Assembly (NCBI RefSeq): GCF_000369805.1
Contig: NZ_KB850224.1
Location: forward strand, 310,001-374,000
Direction of reading: 5' to 3'
Length of the DNA stretch: 64,000 bases
Origin: Acinetobacter sp. NIPH 2100
GTDB taxonomy: Bacteria > Pseudomonadota > Gammaproteobacteria > Pseudomonadales > Moraxellaceae
Shown: piece by piece, positions 8,839 to 20,334 of the stretch
Numbering within the stretch: the stretch's first letter is position 1
Layout of the letters: each line of letters starts with the position of its first letter
The notes under the pieces: generated by a model
What the model saw: the letters and a program-made list of their open reading frames with translations, nothing else
Told to the model about the DNA's origin: nothing
Databases searched by the model: none
Translations under genes and position numbers: made by a program

Positions 8839-9090
8839 ATGTTTGAGTACTTGATTGTTGCTGTATTGGTACTGTGGAGTGCTGTTGTCGTATTCAAAAA
8901 GGTGTTCCCTCAAACAGCAAATTCAGCATTTCTGAGTTTGTCGAATTCTTGTCAGCGTTTAGGCTGGCAGCGTTTGGCGACATGGTTAAAACCTAAAATG
9001 GCTGTGGGTTGTGGAGGCGGCTGTGGTTGCTCGACCGATGAAACGGAGAACAAAAAAGCAGAGCCCGTTCAAACGGTAAAATGGCGTTAA
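8839..9090 (+). CDS. Small FeoB-associated Cys-rich membrane protein
   Basis: An 83-residue protein with one N-terminal membrane segment (MFEYLIVAVLVLWSAVVVF), an amphipathic middle, and a cysteine cluster CGGGCGCS at residues ~55-62. The ATG at 8839 is chosen because GGAGAG precedes it; a longer reading from 8806 would start inside the hairpin. It resembles the short feoB-linked proteins known as FeoB-associated or DUF6587-type proteins, found in the FeoC position in many proteobacteria. It is not the winged-helix FeoC of enterics. A metal-binding or assembly role is inferred only from the position and the cysteines. Confidence 0.75.
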   Translation: MFEYLIVAVLVLWSAVVVFKKVFPQTANSAFLSLSNSCQRLGWQRLATWLKPKMAVGCGGGCGCSTDETENKKAEPVQTVKWR

Positions 9091-9098
9091 GACAATTC

Positions 9099-9128
9099 AA
9101 AATGCCCATCTTAAGATGGGCATTTTTT
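9099..9128. terminator. Terminator after the feo operon
   Basis: Twelve-base perfect inverted repeat AATGCCCATCTT/AAGATGGGCATT with flanking A and T runs, just after the stop of the Cys-rich gene. Confidence 0.9.
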
Positions 9129-9141
9129 GGAATAAGAAAAA

Positions 9142-9432
9142 ATGAGTCAGACTAAAATGAGCAAAAAACCATCATTAAGTCCTAAGCATAAATTGATTTT
9201 ACTGGGTTTCATGCTGGTGATGACACTGCTTTATCTTTCTGCTTTGTCTAAGGGGCTGAATATTTATAAAGAAACCCTCTCTTGGCTTATCTCATGTTTA
9301 ATCTTGATTTATCTGTGGTTGAGACCCGAATTGATTGAACTTAAAATCAAGCAATATGCATTTAAATCTGTAGATTGGTTAGGTGCTGTGATCTTGGCTT
9401 TATTAGGGATGAGCTTTTTTATCCCTGCTTAA
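9142..9432 (+). CDS. Small hypothetical membrane protein
   Basis: A 96-residue protein with about three hydrophobic segments (KLILLGFMLVMTLLYLSAL, TLSWLISCLILIYLWL, WLGAVILALLGMSFFI) and a Lys/Ser-rich N-terminus. I do not recognise a family. The ATG at 9142 follows GGAATAAG; an in-frame ATG at 9157 is also possible. It sits alone between the feo terminator and murD, on the same strand as murD with a 114-base gap. A role in murein synthesis cannot be claimed from position alone. Confidence 0.65.
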   Translation: MSQTKMSKKPSLSPKHKLILLGFMLVMTLLYLSALSKGLNIYKETLSWLISCLILIYLWLRPELIELKIKQYAFKSVDWLGAVILALLGMSFFIPA

Positions 9433-9525
9433 GCTTTTACGCACTGACACAAAAAAGATTGAATAAAACCAAAACTGAAAAAGCATTTAAAACAGTAAAG
9501 TGCTAACATTTTTGCCATTCTGTAA

Positions 9526-10899
<1,374 letters not shown>

Positions 10900-10916
10900 G
10901 AACTGGGAATAGAACT

Positions 10917-12110
10917 ATGGCTGATTTAGCCCAAAATACGGTACAGAAGATTTCGCAATTGCTGAATCGTTTACCTAAGCTACCCGCAGAAATGACGGCA
11001 CGAAATATCCTGATTTTTTCTGTGATTTCGTTGCTATGTTTCGGTTCAATCATGGTTGCATCGGCGTCTATGCCGTATGCGGAATATATCCATGAGAGTC
11101 CTTTTTACTTTTTGATTCGCCATGGTATTTCAATTGTGGTTGCTGCGGTGGTGGCATTTTTAACCTATCGGGTTTCATTGAATCTTTGGTTTAAAAATGC
11201 CTTTCCTTTATGGCTGATTACCATTGTCCTGCTCTTGGCGGTATTGGTGGTTGGTTCCGAGGTCAATGGTGCGCATCGCTGGATTAAGGTGGGTGGTTTC
11301 ACCTTGCAGCCAACCGAGATTGCCAAAATTGTGATGGCAATTTTTACTGCGGATTATGTGGTGCGCCGTGCCAAAGAAGTGCGAACGCATTGGAAAGGTT
11401 TGCTACGCTTAAGTGGTGTCATGGCCTTAACGGTTGGCTTTATTGTCGCTGAGCCAGACTTGGGTGCAACCGTCGTGATTGTATTAATGATGGTTGGCGT
11501 GTTCTTTCTAGCGGGAGCGCCAGCAACCCAGTTTTTGATCATGCTGGGTGCGATCTTTGCCGGTGTGAGTGCGTTGATTATCTTCGAGCCATTCCGCTTC
11601 CAACGTTTGATTTCCTTTACCAACCCTTGGGCAGATCCATTGGGTGTCGGTTACCAGCTCTCAAATGCCTTGATGGCCTTTGGTCGAGGCGAGTGGTTTG
11701 GCACAGGCTTGGGGCACAGTGTGCAGAAGCTTTCTTATTTACCTGAAGCGCATACGGACTTCATGTTGGCTGTATTAGGTGAGGAATTCGGCTTCTTTGG
11801 CGTGTCTATCGTCATGATACTGTCATTTACCATGTTGGCCTGTTGCATTCGTATCGGTCATCGTGCCTTGCAACATAACTATTTGCGCGCAGGTTATTTA
11901 GCCTATGGAATTAGCATTATTTTTCTGATGCAGATTCTGGTGAATGCAGGCATGAATATGGGCTTGATGCCAACCAAAGGTTTGACTTTACCGTTTATTA
12001 GTTATGGTGGTACATCCTTGATGATGTGTGCAGCGATGATTAGTTTGATTTTAAAGATCGATGCATCAACGCAAGAGTTAAACCCATTAAAAGAAGAATC
12101 GAATTTCTAA
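10917..12110 (+). CDS. ftsW: Peptidoglycan glycosyltransferase FtsW
   Basis: A 397-residue SEDS-family inner-membrane protein that polymerises septal peptidoglycan with FtsI. About ten hydrophobic segments are visible. SEDS signatures are present: the loop with FTLQPTEIAKIVMAIFTADYV, EPDLGATVVIVLMM, AYLPEAHTD-type YLPEAHTDFMLAVLGEEFG, and MGLMPTKGLTLPFISYGG. FtsW rather than RodA is inferred from the murD neighbour and the overall match. It ends at a bidirectional terminator facing gluQ. Confidence 0.95.
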   Translation: MADLAQNTVQKISQLLNRLPKLPAEMTARNILIFSVISLLCFGSIMVASASMPYAEYIHESPFYFLIRHGISIVVAAVVAFLTYRVSLNLWFKNAFPLWLITIVLLLAVLVVGSEVNGAHRWIKVGGFTLQPTEIAKIVMAIFTADYVVRRAKEVRTHWKGLLRLSGVMALTVGFIVAEPDLGATVVIVLMMVGVFFLAGAPATQFLIMLGAIFAGVSALIIFEPFRFQRLISFTNPWADPLGVGYQLSNALMAFGRGEWFGTGLGHSVQKLSYLPEAHTDFMLAVLGEEFGFFGVSIVMILSFTMLACCIRIGHRALQHNYLRAGYLAYGISIIFLMQILVNAGMNMGLMPTKGLTLPFISYGGTSLMMCAAMISLILKIDASTQELNPLKEESNF

Positions 12111-12123
12111 ATTGGTTCAGATT

Positions 12124-12153
12124 AAAAAGCCCTGACAATGTTCAGGGTTTTTT
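12124..12153. terminator. Bidirectional terminator between ftsW and gluQ
   Basis: Stem CCCTGA/TCAGGG with A-run before and T-run after, placed between two convergent genes. Confidence 0.85.
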
Positions 12154-12157
12154 CGGC

Positions 12158-13099
12158 TTACTGAAAAGTTCCCGTCAAATGAATGCCGAGCGGGATCGAG
12201 TTTACATCCCATTGCTGCACCGCTTGTTGCAGCATGATACGGGGTTGGTCCAGTTCAACTTTGGATTGCCCTAAAGCCAAAATGGCCTGCTGTAGCAGCT
12301 CTGGTGCTTTGTTGATGTTTAATGCTTGTGCCAGATTTTGCTTAGATAGTTTTTGCCCTTGATCGTTCATGGCAAGAGGAAGGTGCATATAGCTTAAACT
12401 TGGATAATCAAGCAAAGAGCCCAACCAGATCTGTCGGGCTGTATTATCGAGTAGATCTGCACCACGTACCACATGGGTAATCCCTTGTAGATAGTCATCC
12501 ACGACCACAGCGAGTTGATAGCTGATAATGCTATCGCGGCGTTTTAATACGAAATCACCGAGATCCTGTTGCAAGTTTGAGCACTGTTGGCCTTGTAAGC
12601 GATCTTGAAAGCAAATGAGTTGGTCAGAAACTTTTAAGCGAATGGCTTGATCAACAAAGTCGAGATTGAGATCGCGGCAGGTACCGATATAGATATGATT
12701 TGAACCCAACATCTTGCGCGTACATTGGCAAGCGTAAATCGCTTGTGATTGCTTGAGTTGCTCAAGCACCTGCTCATAGAGATTTAAACGATCTTTTTGA
12801 AAAATAATTTCTGCATCTGGCTCAAATTGAAAGGCATCAATACAAGCAAGAATATGAGCTTCGCTGTTGGGATAAATGCGAGGAATGTCGGTATCTTCGA
12901 TACGGACCAGCCATTTACCTTGATTGGCTTTGGCATCGCAATAACTGGCGACAGCAGTCAGTAAGGAACCAAAATGCAATGGACCTGTAGGCGATGGCGC
13001 GAATCGTCCGATATATGAGCAGCGATTAAGCAAAGCATCGCTTTGTCGCTGTGCAAGAGCGAAGCTGTGCTTCGCTTCATTGCTCAACGCGGTTATCAA
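12158..13099 (-). CDS. gluQ: Glutamyl-Q tRNA(Asp) synthetase
   Basis: A GluRS paralogue that lacks the anticodon-binding domain and attaches Glu to queuosine in tRNA(Asp). It shows IGRFAPSPTGPLHFGSLL (HIGH-like), LVRIEDTDIPR, two zinc-site cysteines in CQCTRK with a further Cys in GTCRDL, and a KMSKS-like KLSKQN. The start is unsure. The only in-frame starts before the conserved block are TTG codons (13099, 13087 and one near 13042). The 30 residues before YIGRFAP overlap two short palindromes and are not conserved in the family as I know it. The longest reading begins three bases after dksA, which suggests coupling. Confidence 0.88.
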   Translation of the reverse strand: MITALSNEAKHSFALAQRQSDALLNRCSYIGRFAPSPTGPLHFGSLLTAVASYCDAKANQGKWLVRIEDTDIPRIYPNSEAHILACIDAFQFEPDAEIIFQKDRLNLYEQVLEQLKQSQAIYACQCTRKMLGSNHIYIGTCRDLNLDFVDQAIRLKVSDQLICFQDRLQGQQCSNLQQDLGDFVLKRRDSIISYQLAVVVDDYLQGITHVVRGADLLDNTARQIWLGSLLDYPSLSYMHLPLAMNDQGQKLSKQNLAQALNINKAPELLQQAILALGQSKVELDQPRIMLQQAVQQWDVNSIPLGIHLTGTFQ

Positions 13100-13102
13100 A
13101 AA

Positions 13103-13636
13103 TTAACCGTTGTTTTGCTTTTCTTTGATTTCTGCCAAAGTTTTGCAATCGATACATAAAGTCGCTGTTGGGCGAGCTTCTAAACGACGTAAACCGATTT
13201 CGATACCACAGGTTTCACAGAAACCGTAGTCTTCGTTTTGAATGGCTTCAATCGATTGTTCGATTTTGCGAATGAGCTTGCGTTCACGGTCACGTGTGCG
13301 TAGTTCAATTGCAAATTCTTCTTCTTGCGTTGCTCGGTCGTTGACGTCAGGAAGCGCACTTGATTCATCTTGCATGGTATTCAAGGTGCGATCAACTTCA
13401 GACATTAACTCAGCTTTCCATGCATTTAAAATTTGGCGGAAATGCTCAAGTTGTCCTTCAGACATATATTCTTCATTTTTCTTTGGCTGATAAGGCGCAA
13501 TTCCAAATAAGCTCGCAGTTGTACCGCTTTCTGAAGCTTTAGCTTTGGTTTTACGTGTACGTTTCACAGCCAATTTTTGATCGTCGATCACGTCTGTTTG
13601 TTCGTCCAAGACTTGATTTTGGTTGTCATTCGCCAT
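13103..13636 (-). CDS. dksA: RNA polymerase-binding transcription factor DksA
   Basis: A 177-residue ppGpp partner that binds in the RNA polymerase secondary channel. The coiled-coil (residues ~70-145) contains the tip region DVNDRATQEEE, and the C4 zinc finger reads CETCG...CIDC. Compared with the 151-residue E. coli protein there is a ~30-residue charged N-terminal tail (KRTRKTKAKAS). The second ATG (13636) is preferred over 13645 because GAGG is ten bases before it and only two bases before the first. In the usual order it is followed directly by gluQ. Confidence 0.94.
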   Translation of the reverse strand: MANDNQNQVLDEQTDVIDDQKLAVKRTRKTKAKASESGTTASLFGIAPYQPKKNEEYMSEGQLEHFRQILNAWKAELMSEVDRTLNTMQDESSALPDVNDRATQEEEFAIELRTRDRERKLIRKIEQSIEAIQNEDYGFCETCGIEIGLRRLEARPTATLCIDCKTLAEIKEKQNNG

Positions 13637-13825
13637 ATAGGGCATTCCTCATCTTACACGTACTATCTATACGCAAAAAATATGGTGATATGCAAGTGTT
13701 TTTATAGAAACCTAAGATGGTTTTTCCCATCAAGGGTCGACATCATATAGAGTTTTTGGACAAGATGGTAGTCATTCCCGTCCAGATTTTGTGAGAAATC
13801 GACAATGTAATTTGTAATCAAAAGT

Positions 13826-14641
13826 TTAGTCATAGCCTAAAACTTCAGAACTGTTCATCCGTTCGGAAGTCTGGAGGCGATAGACCTGAGTTTCCAGTTC
13901 ACCGTTGGCTTTCAGGCGAATAAAACGGTAGCCAGGATGTTCCTCATCCAAGGCAAATTTATCGCTTTTGGGCTTGAACTGAATACAGGTGGATGGGGTC
14001 GATAAAAACTCAACACCTTGCCATGTATTGATTGAATCTTGATGCACATGACCACATACGATTGCTTTGACATTTGAAAAAGGCTGGATGGTTTCCAGCA
14101 AGTCGGATGAGTTTTTAAGTTTGTGTTGATCAATCCACGCAGACTGCATGGCAAAAGGATGATGGTGACACGCAATAATGACATGGCGATCATGGTGTTG
14201 TGTCAGCAACTGGGTGAGCTGTTGCAATTGTGCTTCAGCAATTTTCCCATCAATCCGCTTTGGCTGCGCACTATTGAGTAGGATAATGCACCATTGACCT
14301 AACTCAATCACAGTCGGTTGGGTCTGATCTGTTTCATGAAATGGAAAATGTGCTACATCGTCATGATTGCCTGGAGTATGAAAAAAGGGGATTCCCAAGC
14401 TTTGCATATGTTGTACATAGCGTTTATACGTCAAAGGTGTTGGCGATTGAGCTAAGTCACCTGTGTGTACAATCAGGTCAATATGAGGATGTTGCTGGCG
14501 CATCAAGTCGATTACAGCATGAAAACTTTGTTCGGGTTGCATCCCGACAAACTCTAAATGTGGATACTCTAATAAATGTGTATCAGTAATCTGTATCATC
14601 ACAAAATCTTGTTGCGATAATGATGAGACTTGGAAAGTCAC
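13826..14641 (-). CDS. cpdA: 3',5'-cyclic AMP phosphodiesterase CpdA
   Basis: A 271-residue calcineurin-like metallophosphoesterase. The five metal motifs are visible in order: DTHLLE, GDLAQ, GNHDD, CHHHPF and GHVHQ. The spacing and the end of the protein match the class III cAMP phosphodiesterases that lower cAMP and thereby CRP/Vfr activity. It follows nudF by 22 bases, the same nudF-cpdA order as in E. coli. The last residues have no membrane anchor. Confidence 0.9.
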   Translation of the reverse strand: MTFQVSSLSQQDFVMIQITDTHLLEYPHLEFVGMQPEQSFHAVIDLMRQQHPHIDLIVHTGDLAQSPTPLTYKRYVQHMQSLGIPFFHTPGNHDDVAHFPFHETDQTQPTVIELGQWCIILLNSAQPKRIDGKIAEAQLQQLTQLLTQHHDRHVIIACHHHPFAMQSAWIDQHKLKNSSDLLETIQPFSNVKAIVCGHVHQDSINTWQGVEFLSTPSTCIQFKPKSDKFALDEEHPGYRFIRLKANGELETQVYRLQTSERMNSSEVLGYD

Positions 14642-14663
14642 CGTCTTTAGCCCCTTCAGATTT

Positions 14664-15275
14664 TTATCTTTGTTGTATGTGTTGAGACAGCCACTGCAAT
14701 GCCATGATTACAGGTGCGTTTCTCAACCGCCCGTTAATTAATAATGCTTCTAATTCGGAATAGGCAAATAGATGAAGCTGAATATTTTCGCCTTCATCTG
14801 GCATCCCAAAAATGCCTCCATCCTTTGGCAAATTAACTTCTGCAACATATAAATGAAAAAATTCAGAACATGCGCCAGCAGAAGGGTAGAAGCTAAATAA
14901 ATGTTTTAATTCGGTGATCTCACAGCCAGACTCTTCTAAGCTTTCACGGCGGATACAACTTTCTGGAGATTCATCTCCATCGAGTACCCCTGCAATGACT
15001 TCAAGTTGCCATGGCGAAACTGGATCATTCAATGCACCCACACGAAATTGTTCAATCAGTGCAAAGCGTTGTTGTTGGTCATTATAAAGTAAAACACCAG
15101 CAGCTTGTGGACGATGAACCAATTCACGCTGAATTAAAGGTGAGTAATCTTCTCGATGAAATAATCGATGTTTTAAACTCACTTTCTCAACTTGAATGAA
15201 CCCTCGAAACAAAGGTTCTCGAGATTCTATCGTAACGTCGGTTGCTGAATAGCTGGCGTGGTCAAGAATAGTCAT
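14664..15275 (-). CDS. nudF: ADP-ribose pyrophosphatase (Nudix)
   Basis: A 203-residue Nudix hydrolase that splits ADP-ribose into AMP and ribose 5-phosphate. The Nudix box GX5EX7REUXEEXGU is complete: GVLDGDE, then RESLEESGC. The ATG at 15275 is chosen over an in-frame TTG at 15281; neither has a good Shine-Dalgarno. A perfect 10-bp hairpin and a short out-of-frame ORF lie just upstream (15284-15310). First gene of a nudF-cpdA pair. Confidence 0.9.
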   Translation of the reverse strand: MTILDHASYSATDVTIESREPLFRGFIQVEKVSLKHRLFHREDYSPLIQRELVHRPQAAGVLLYNDQQQRFALIEQFRVGALNDPVSPWQLEVIAGVLDGDESPESCIRRESLEESGCEITELKHLFSFYPSAGACSEFFHLYVAEVNLPKDGGIFGMPDEGENIQLHLFAYSELEALLINGRLRNAPVIMALQWLSQHIQQR

Positions 15276-15283
15276 CTTCAATC

Positions 15284-15310
15284 AGGATGAGATTGTACAT
15301 ATCTCATCCT
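15284..15310 (-). other. Hairpin just upstream of nudF
   Basis: A perfect 10-bp inverted repeat AGGATGAGAT/ATCTCATCCT with a 7-base loop, ending nine bases before the nudF ATG. It has no T-run in either direction, so it is not a simple terminator for thiC. Its left arm contains AGGA followed by an ATG in the loop. Confidence 0.6.
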
Positions 15311-15350
15311 AACCGAGAATGATTCGCAGGAAAATCTTTTTTTAGTCGAT

Positions 15351-17276
<1,926 letters not shown>

Positions 17277-17348
17277 TCAAGCACGACCAAAAACCATGGC
17301 GGATTTATCTCTATGATAAATAGAAGCTAAGTTTTTTGCTGGGCTTGA

Positions 17349-17449
17349 TTCCTACGCAGGTGTTAACCTGATCAGGTTCAACGGTACTTATCTTTAAATT
17401 GAGTAATTAAGATAATCTCAGCAGTTTGTTAACTGCGCTCCGTCAAGCT
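17349..17449 (-). promoter_or_regulatory. TPP riboswitch (THI element) upstream of thiC
   Basis: Read on the minus strand, the element starts ACGGAGCGCAG, has CTGAGATT in the pyrimidine-sensing J3-2 region, and ends TTGAACCTGATCAGGTTAAC...CCTGCGTAGGAA, the diagnostic 3' half of the thi box. The P3 stem is short and A/T-rich. It lies ~100 bases before the thiC ATG, and binding of TPP is expected to reduce thiC expression. Confidence 0.95.
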
Positions 17450-17525
17450 AGGCATTTAGACTAACAGATTTTTAAATTTTTGTTGTAGCAATTCACACCA
17501 ATCAACATTGAGCCAATCCGTGCTA

Positions 17526-17555
17526 TTGTCATAAAAGTTTCATCATTTCTATGTT
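17526..17555 (+). promoter_or_regulatory. Putative phoU promoter
   Basis: TTGTCA (17526-17531), 18-base spacer, TATGTT (17550-17555), 44 bases before the phoU start. The rest of the 353-base thiC-phoU spacer is the riboswitch; no other gene is seen. No convincing Pho box was found by eye. Confidence 0.45.
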
Positions 17556-17599
17556 TTAATCACCAATCATTTTTTCCATGTATCTAGTGGAGGCATACT

Positions 17600-18322
17600 G
17601 TGAGCCCAAGCAATCCTGTGTTAAGTCATCATATTTCTTCACAATTTAATGAAGACTTGCAAGATGTGCACACCAAGTTTATGACCATGGGTGGATTAGT
17701 GGAGCAACAGGTCGCAAATGCGATTCATGCTTTATTAGACACAGATGCTAATTTAGCGATTGATGTACAGTTTAAAGACAATGCAGTGAACCAATTCGAG
17801 CGTGATATTGATGAAGGTTTGACATTGATTTTAGCCCGTCGTCATCCAGCAGCGATTGATTTACGTATGGTGATCGCAATGAGCAAAGGCAATACGGATT
17901 TAGAACGTATTGGCGATGAAGCTGCGAAAATTGCACGTATTGCACAAACCCTGTGTGAAGAAGGTGAGTCACCACGTGGTTATATGGAAACCCGTCATAT
18001 TGGCAATCAAGTTCGTGTCATGATTCATGATGCCCTAGATGCTTTTGCGCGTTTAGATGTTGAGCAGGCATTGAAAGTCGTCATGGCAGATGTGGATATT
18101 GACCGAGAATATCAATCAGCAACCCGTACCTTAATGACCTATATGATTGAAGATCCGCGTCATATTTCACGGGTGATTAATGTGATGTGGGTACTACGTT
18201 CTTTAGAGCGAATTGGTGATCACGCACGTAATATTTCAGAACAGGTGATTTATATGGCGAAGGGTACCGATGTGCGCCATACCAGTATTGAAGAGATTGA
18301 ACAAAAAGTACATCAAAAATAA
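17600..18322 (+). CDS. phoU: Phosphate-specific transport system accessory protein PhoU
   Basis: A 240-residue cytoplasmic protein built of two three-helix bundles that links the Pst transporter to the PhoR kinase. The start is the GTG at 17600, after GTGGAGGC. The metal-binding signature appears once in each half: DLRMVIAMSKGNTDLERIGDEAAKIA and SRVINVMWVLRSLERIGDHARNI. Here phoU is alone and not in a pst operon, as in some Acinetobacter. A terminator follows. Confidence 0.94.
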   Translation: MSPSNPVLSHHISSQFNEDLQDVHTKFMTMGGLVEQQVANAIHALLDTDANLAIDVQFKDNAVNQFERDIDEGLTLILARRHPAAIDLRMVIAMSKGNTDLERIGDEAAKIARIAQTLCEEGESPRGYMETRHIGNQVRVMIHDALDAFARLDVEQALKVVMADVDIDREYQSATRTLMTYMIEDPRHISRVINVMWVLRSLERIGDHARNISEQVIYMAKGTDVRHTSIEEIEQKVHQK

Positions 18323-18345
18323 TGGTAAAAGTAGAATAATATATC

Positions 18346-18376
18346 GCCGCTCTAACTAGAGCGGCTTTTTATTTTT
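18346..18376 (+). terminator. phoU terminator
   Basis: Perfect 9-bp stem GCCGCTCTA/TAGAGCGGC followed by five Ts. Confidence 0.9.
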
Positions 18377-18390
18377 GAGGGAATTGCAAT

Positions 18391-18423
18391 AAAAAAATCC
18401 CAGACTTCGGGGGAAAGTCTGGG
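18391..18423 (-). terminator. Terminator of the candidate sRNA
   Basis: Minus-strand stem CCCAGACTT/AAGTCTGGG followed by a run of seven Ts (18391-18397). Confidence 0.85.
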
Positions 18424-18474
18424 AGAGAAATATCATGCGTTACGTGAGATATCAACGTATCTCTTTGTCCTTCT
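18391..18474 (-). ncRNA. Candidate small RNA between phoU and yggX
   Basis: On the minus strand a good promoter (18482-18510) is followed by ~84 bases ending in a strong intrinsic terminator: 9-bp stem CCCAGACTT/AAGTCTGGG and seven Ts. A second hairpin, GAGATA/TATCTC, lies near the 5' end. The transcript is convergent with phoU and downstream of the yggX terminator, so it is not a leader or tail of either gene. No good ORF is seen; a TTG reading of 28 codons would run through the terminator. Promoter and terminator at this spacing are what support the call. I do not recognise it as a named sRNA. Confidence 0.6.
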
Positions 18475-18481
18475 GAATACA

Positions 18482-18510
18482 ACTATAAACACAGCACTCT
18501 AACGTGTCAT
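18482..18510 (-). promoter_or_regulatory. Promoter of the candidate sRNA
   Basis: Minus-strand ATGACA (18505-18510), exactly 17 bases, TATAGT (18482-18487): each box matches the sigma70 consensus at five of six positions. Predicted start is the A at 18474. Confidence 0.6.
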
Positions 18511-18563
18511 GTAGACAACTGTGTATACTCTGTAAGGCTTTATTACTTATGTAAATATCATGT

Positions 18564-18595
18564 AAAAAGAGAGCTGAAAAACAGCTCTCTTTTTT
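18564..18595. terminator. Bidirectional terminator after yggX
   Basis: Perfect stem AGAGAGCTG/CAGCTCTCT with an A-run left and a T-run right; it lies 24 bases past the yggX stop codon. Confidence 0.85.
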
Positions 18596-18618
18596 ACCGT
18601 GCGGTGAGACAAAACGGC

Positions 18619-18891
18619 TTATTTCTGTTCAGTCCAACCTTCAGCTTTCTCTACACTTTCATCGTTATTAAAGAACTTCTCACGTTGCTCTTCGAGGAAC
18701 TTTTTCGCATCAGGTTCAAATACATTCAAACGTTTTTCATTAATCAACGTGGTTTGATGTTTTAACCATTCTTGCCATGCCTGTTTTGAAACGGTTTCAA
18801 AGAACTCTTGGCCTTTGGCACCAGGAAATGGTGCAAAATCCAAGCCTTCAAGCTCTTGTTTGTATTTACGGCAAAGTACTTGTCTAGTCAT
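18619..18891 (-). CDS. yggX: Probable Fe(2+)-trafficking protein YggX
   Basis: A 90-residue small acidic/basic helical protein that protects iron-sulfur clusters from oxidation. It begins [17 protein letters not shown] with the conserved Cys7, followed by [34 protein letters not shown], the family core. The second of two adjacent ATGs (18891) gives a six-base spacing from AAGGA and the usual family start. It is seven bases downstream of argH and is probably co-transcribed with it. Confidence 0.93.
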   Translation of the reverse strand: MTRQVLCRKYKQELEGLDFAPFPGAKGQEFFETVSKQAWQEWLKHQTTLINEKRLNVFEPDAKKFLEEQREKFFNNDESVEKAEGWTEQK

Positions 18892-18900
18892 CATAAATCC

Positions 18901-20334
18901 TTAAGCGTATAACTGTTCTAGGCGAGTGTGTGCACGGGCAATCGCAGCTTCAACTTGTTTTGGTGAAGTCCCACCAATATGATCACGTGCATTGACAGAG
19001 GCTTCTAAGGTCAGTGCCTTGTCGAAAACATCTGCTGTGATCAAATCAGAGAATTGTTGTAACTGTTCAAGTGTCAATTCAGATAAATCTTTTTCTTCTG
19101 CCACACCTAAAGCGACCGCTTTACCCACAATTTCATGTGCATCGCGGAAAGCCACGCCTTTTTTAACGAGGTAGTCTGCAAGATCTGTTGCAGTTGAAAA
19201 ACCACGTAAAGCTGCTTCACGCATAATTTCGATATTTGGAACAAGTGCTGGAACCATGTCTGCGAATGCCATAAGGGAGCCGCGCACGGTATCAATCGCA
19301 TCAAATAGCGGCTCTTTATCTTCTTGGTTGTCTTTATTGTATGCCAATGGCTGACCTTTCATTAAGGTCAATAGGCTAATTAAGTCACCAAAAACACGGC
19401 CTGATTTACCACGGACCAGTTCAGGTACATCTGGATTTTTCTTCTGCGGCATGATTGAAGAACCTGTGCAGAAGCGGTCTGGAATATTCACAAATTTGAA
19501 TTGTGCCGAAGTCCATAAAATAAGTTCTTCAGACATACGTGATAAATGCATCATGATCAAAGATGCTGCTGCATTAAATTCAATGGCAAAGTCACGATCA
19601 GAAACGGCATCGAGCGAGTTTTCTGAAACTGCTTCGAAACCCAGAAGCTCTGCTGTGTAAGCACGATCAATCGGGTAGGTCGTACCTGCCAAAGCTGCTG
19701 AACCGAGTGGCATACGATTGACACGTTTACGGCAGTCTTGTAGGCGCTCTGTGTCACGCACCAACATCTCAAACCAAGCCAACAAGTGGTGACCAAAAGT
19801 CACAGGTTGAGCGGTTTGCAGGTGAGTAAAGCCAGGCATGATGGTGTTGGTATTTTTACTTGCCAGACCCAGTAAGCCTTTTTGTAGACGGAGTAATAAA
19901 CCTAAGATGTCGTCAATTTCATCGCGCAAATAGAGGCGGATGTCGGTCGCAACTTGGTCATTACGGCTACGACCTGTATGGAGTTTTTTACCTGTGATAC
20001 CAATACGTTGAGTCAAACGTGACTCAATGTTCATGTGTACATCTTCTAAATCAATACGCCATTCAAAATTGCCTGCTTCAATTTCAGCTTGAATGGTGCT
20101 TAGACCTTGGATAATGTCATCACGTTCAGCTTCAGTCAGGACGCCAACTTTGGCAAGCATGGTTGCATGTGCGATTGAACCTGCAATATCTTGTTTATAA
20201 AAACGTTGGTCAAATTGCACAGATGCGGTAAATTCTGCAACAAAAGCATCTGTTGCTTCAGAGAAGCGACCGCCCCACATTCCAGAGGTTTGATTTGGGC
20301 TTGCTGCAGAAGAGGATTGAGAAGATGTGGTCAT
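18901..20334 (-). CDS. argH: Argininosuccinate lyase
   Basis: A 477-residue enzyme of the fumarase/ASL superfamily giving arginine and fumarate in the last step of arginine synthesis. The signature [19 protein letters not shown] is intact, and the catalytic His-containing [19 protein letters not shown] and [19 protein letters not shown] blocks are present. A ~18-residue Ser/Ala/Gln-rich N-terminal tail precedes [11 protein letters not shown] and may not be translated. The 5' end overlaps or abuts the divergent algZ gene. Followed by yggX. Confidence 0.96.
   Translation of the reverse strand: MTTSSQSSSAASPNQTSGMWGGRFSEATDAFVAEFTASVQFDQRFYKQDIAGSIAHATMLAKVGVLTEAERDDIIQGLSTIQAEIEAGNFEWRIDLEDVHMNIESRLTQRIGITGKKLHTGRSRNDQVATDIRLYLRDEIDDILGLLLRLQKGLLGLASKNTNTIMPGFTHLQTAQPVTFGHHLLAWFEMLVRDTERLQDCRKRVNRMPLGSAALAGTTYPIDRAYTAELLGFEAVSENSLDAVSDRDFAIEFNAAASLIMMHLSRMSEELILWTSAQFKFVNIPDRFCTGSSIMPQKKNPDVPELVRGKSGRVFGDLISLLTLMKGQPLAYNKDNQEDKEPLFDAIDTVRGSLMAFADMVPALVPNIEIMREAALRGFSTATDLADYLVKKGVAFRDAHEIVGKAVALGVAEEKDLSELTLEQLQQFSDLITADVFDKALTLEASVNARDHIGGTSPKQVEAAIARAHTRLEQLYA

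Noticed and set aside
18440..18475. A TTG-started peptide inside the sRNA candidate
   Set aside because: It would read through the terminator stem and T-run, and has no strong start; a non-coding RNA explains the signals better.
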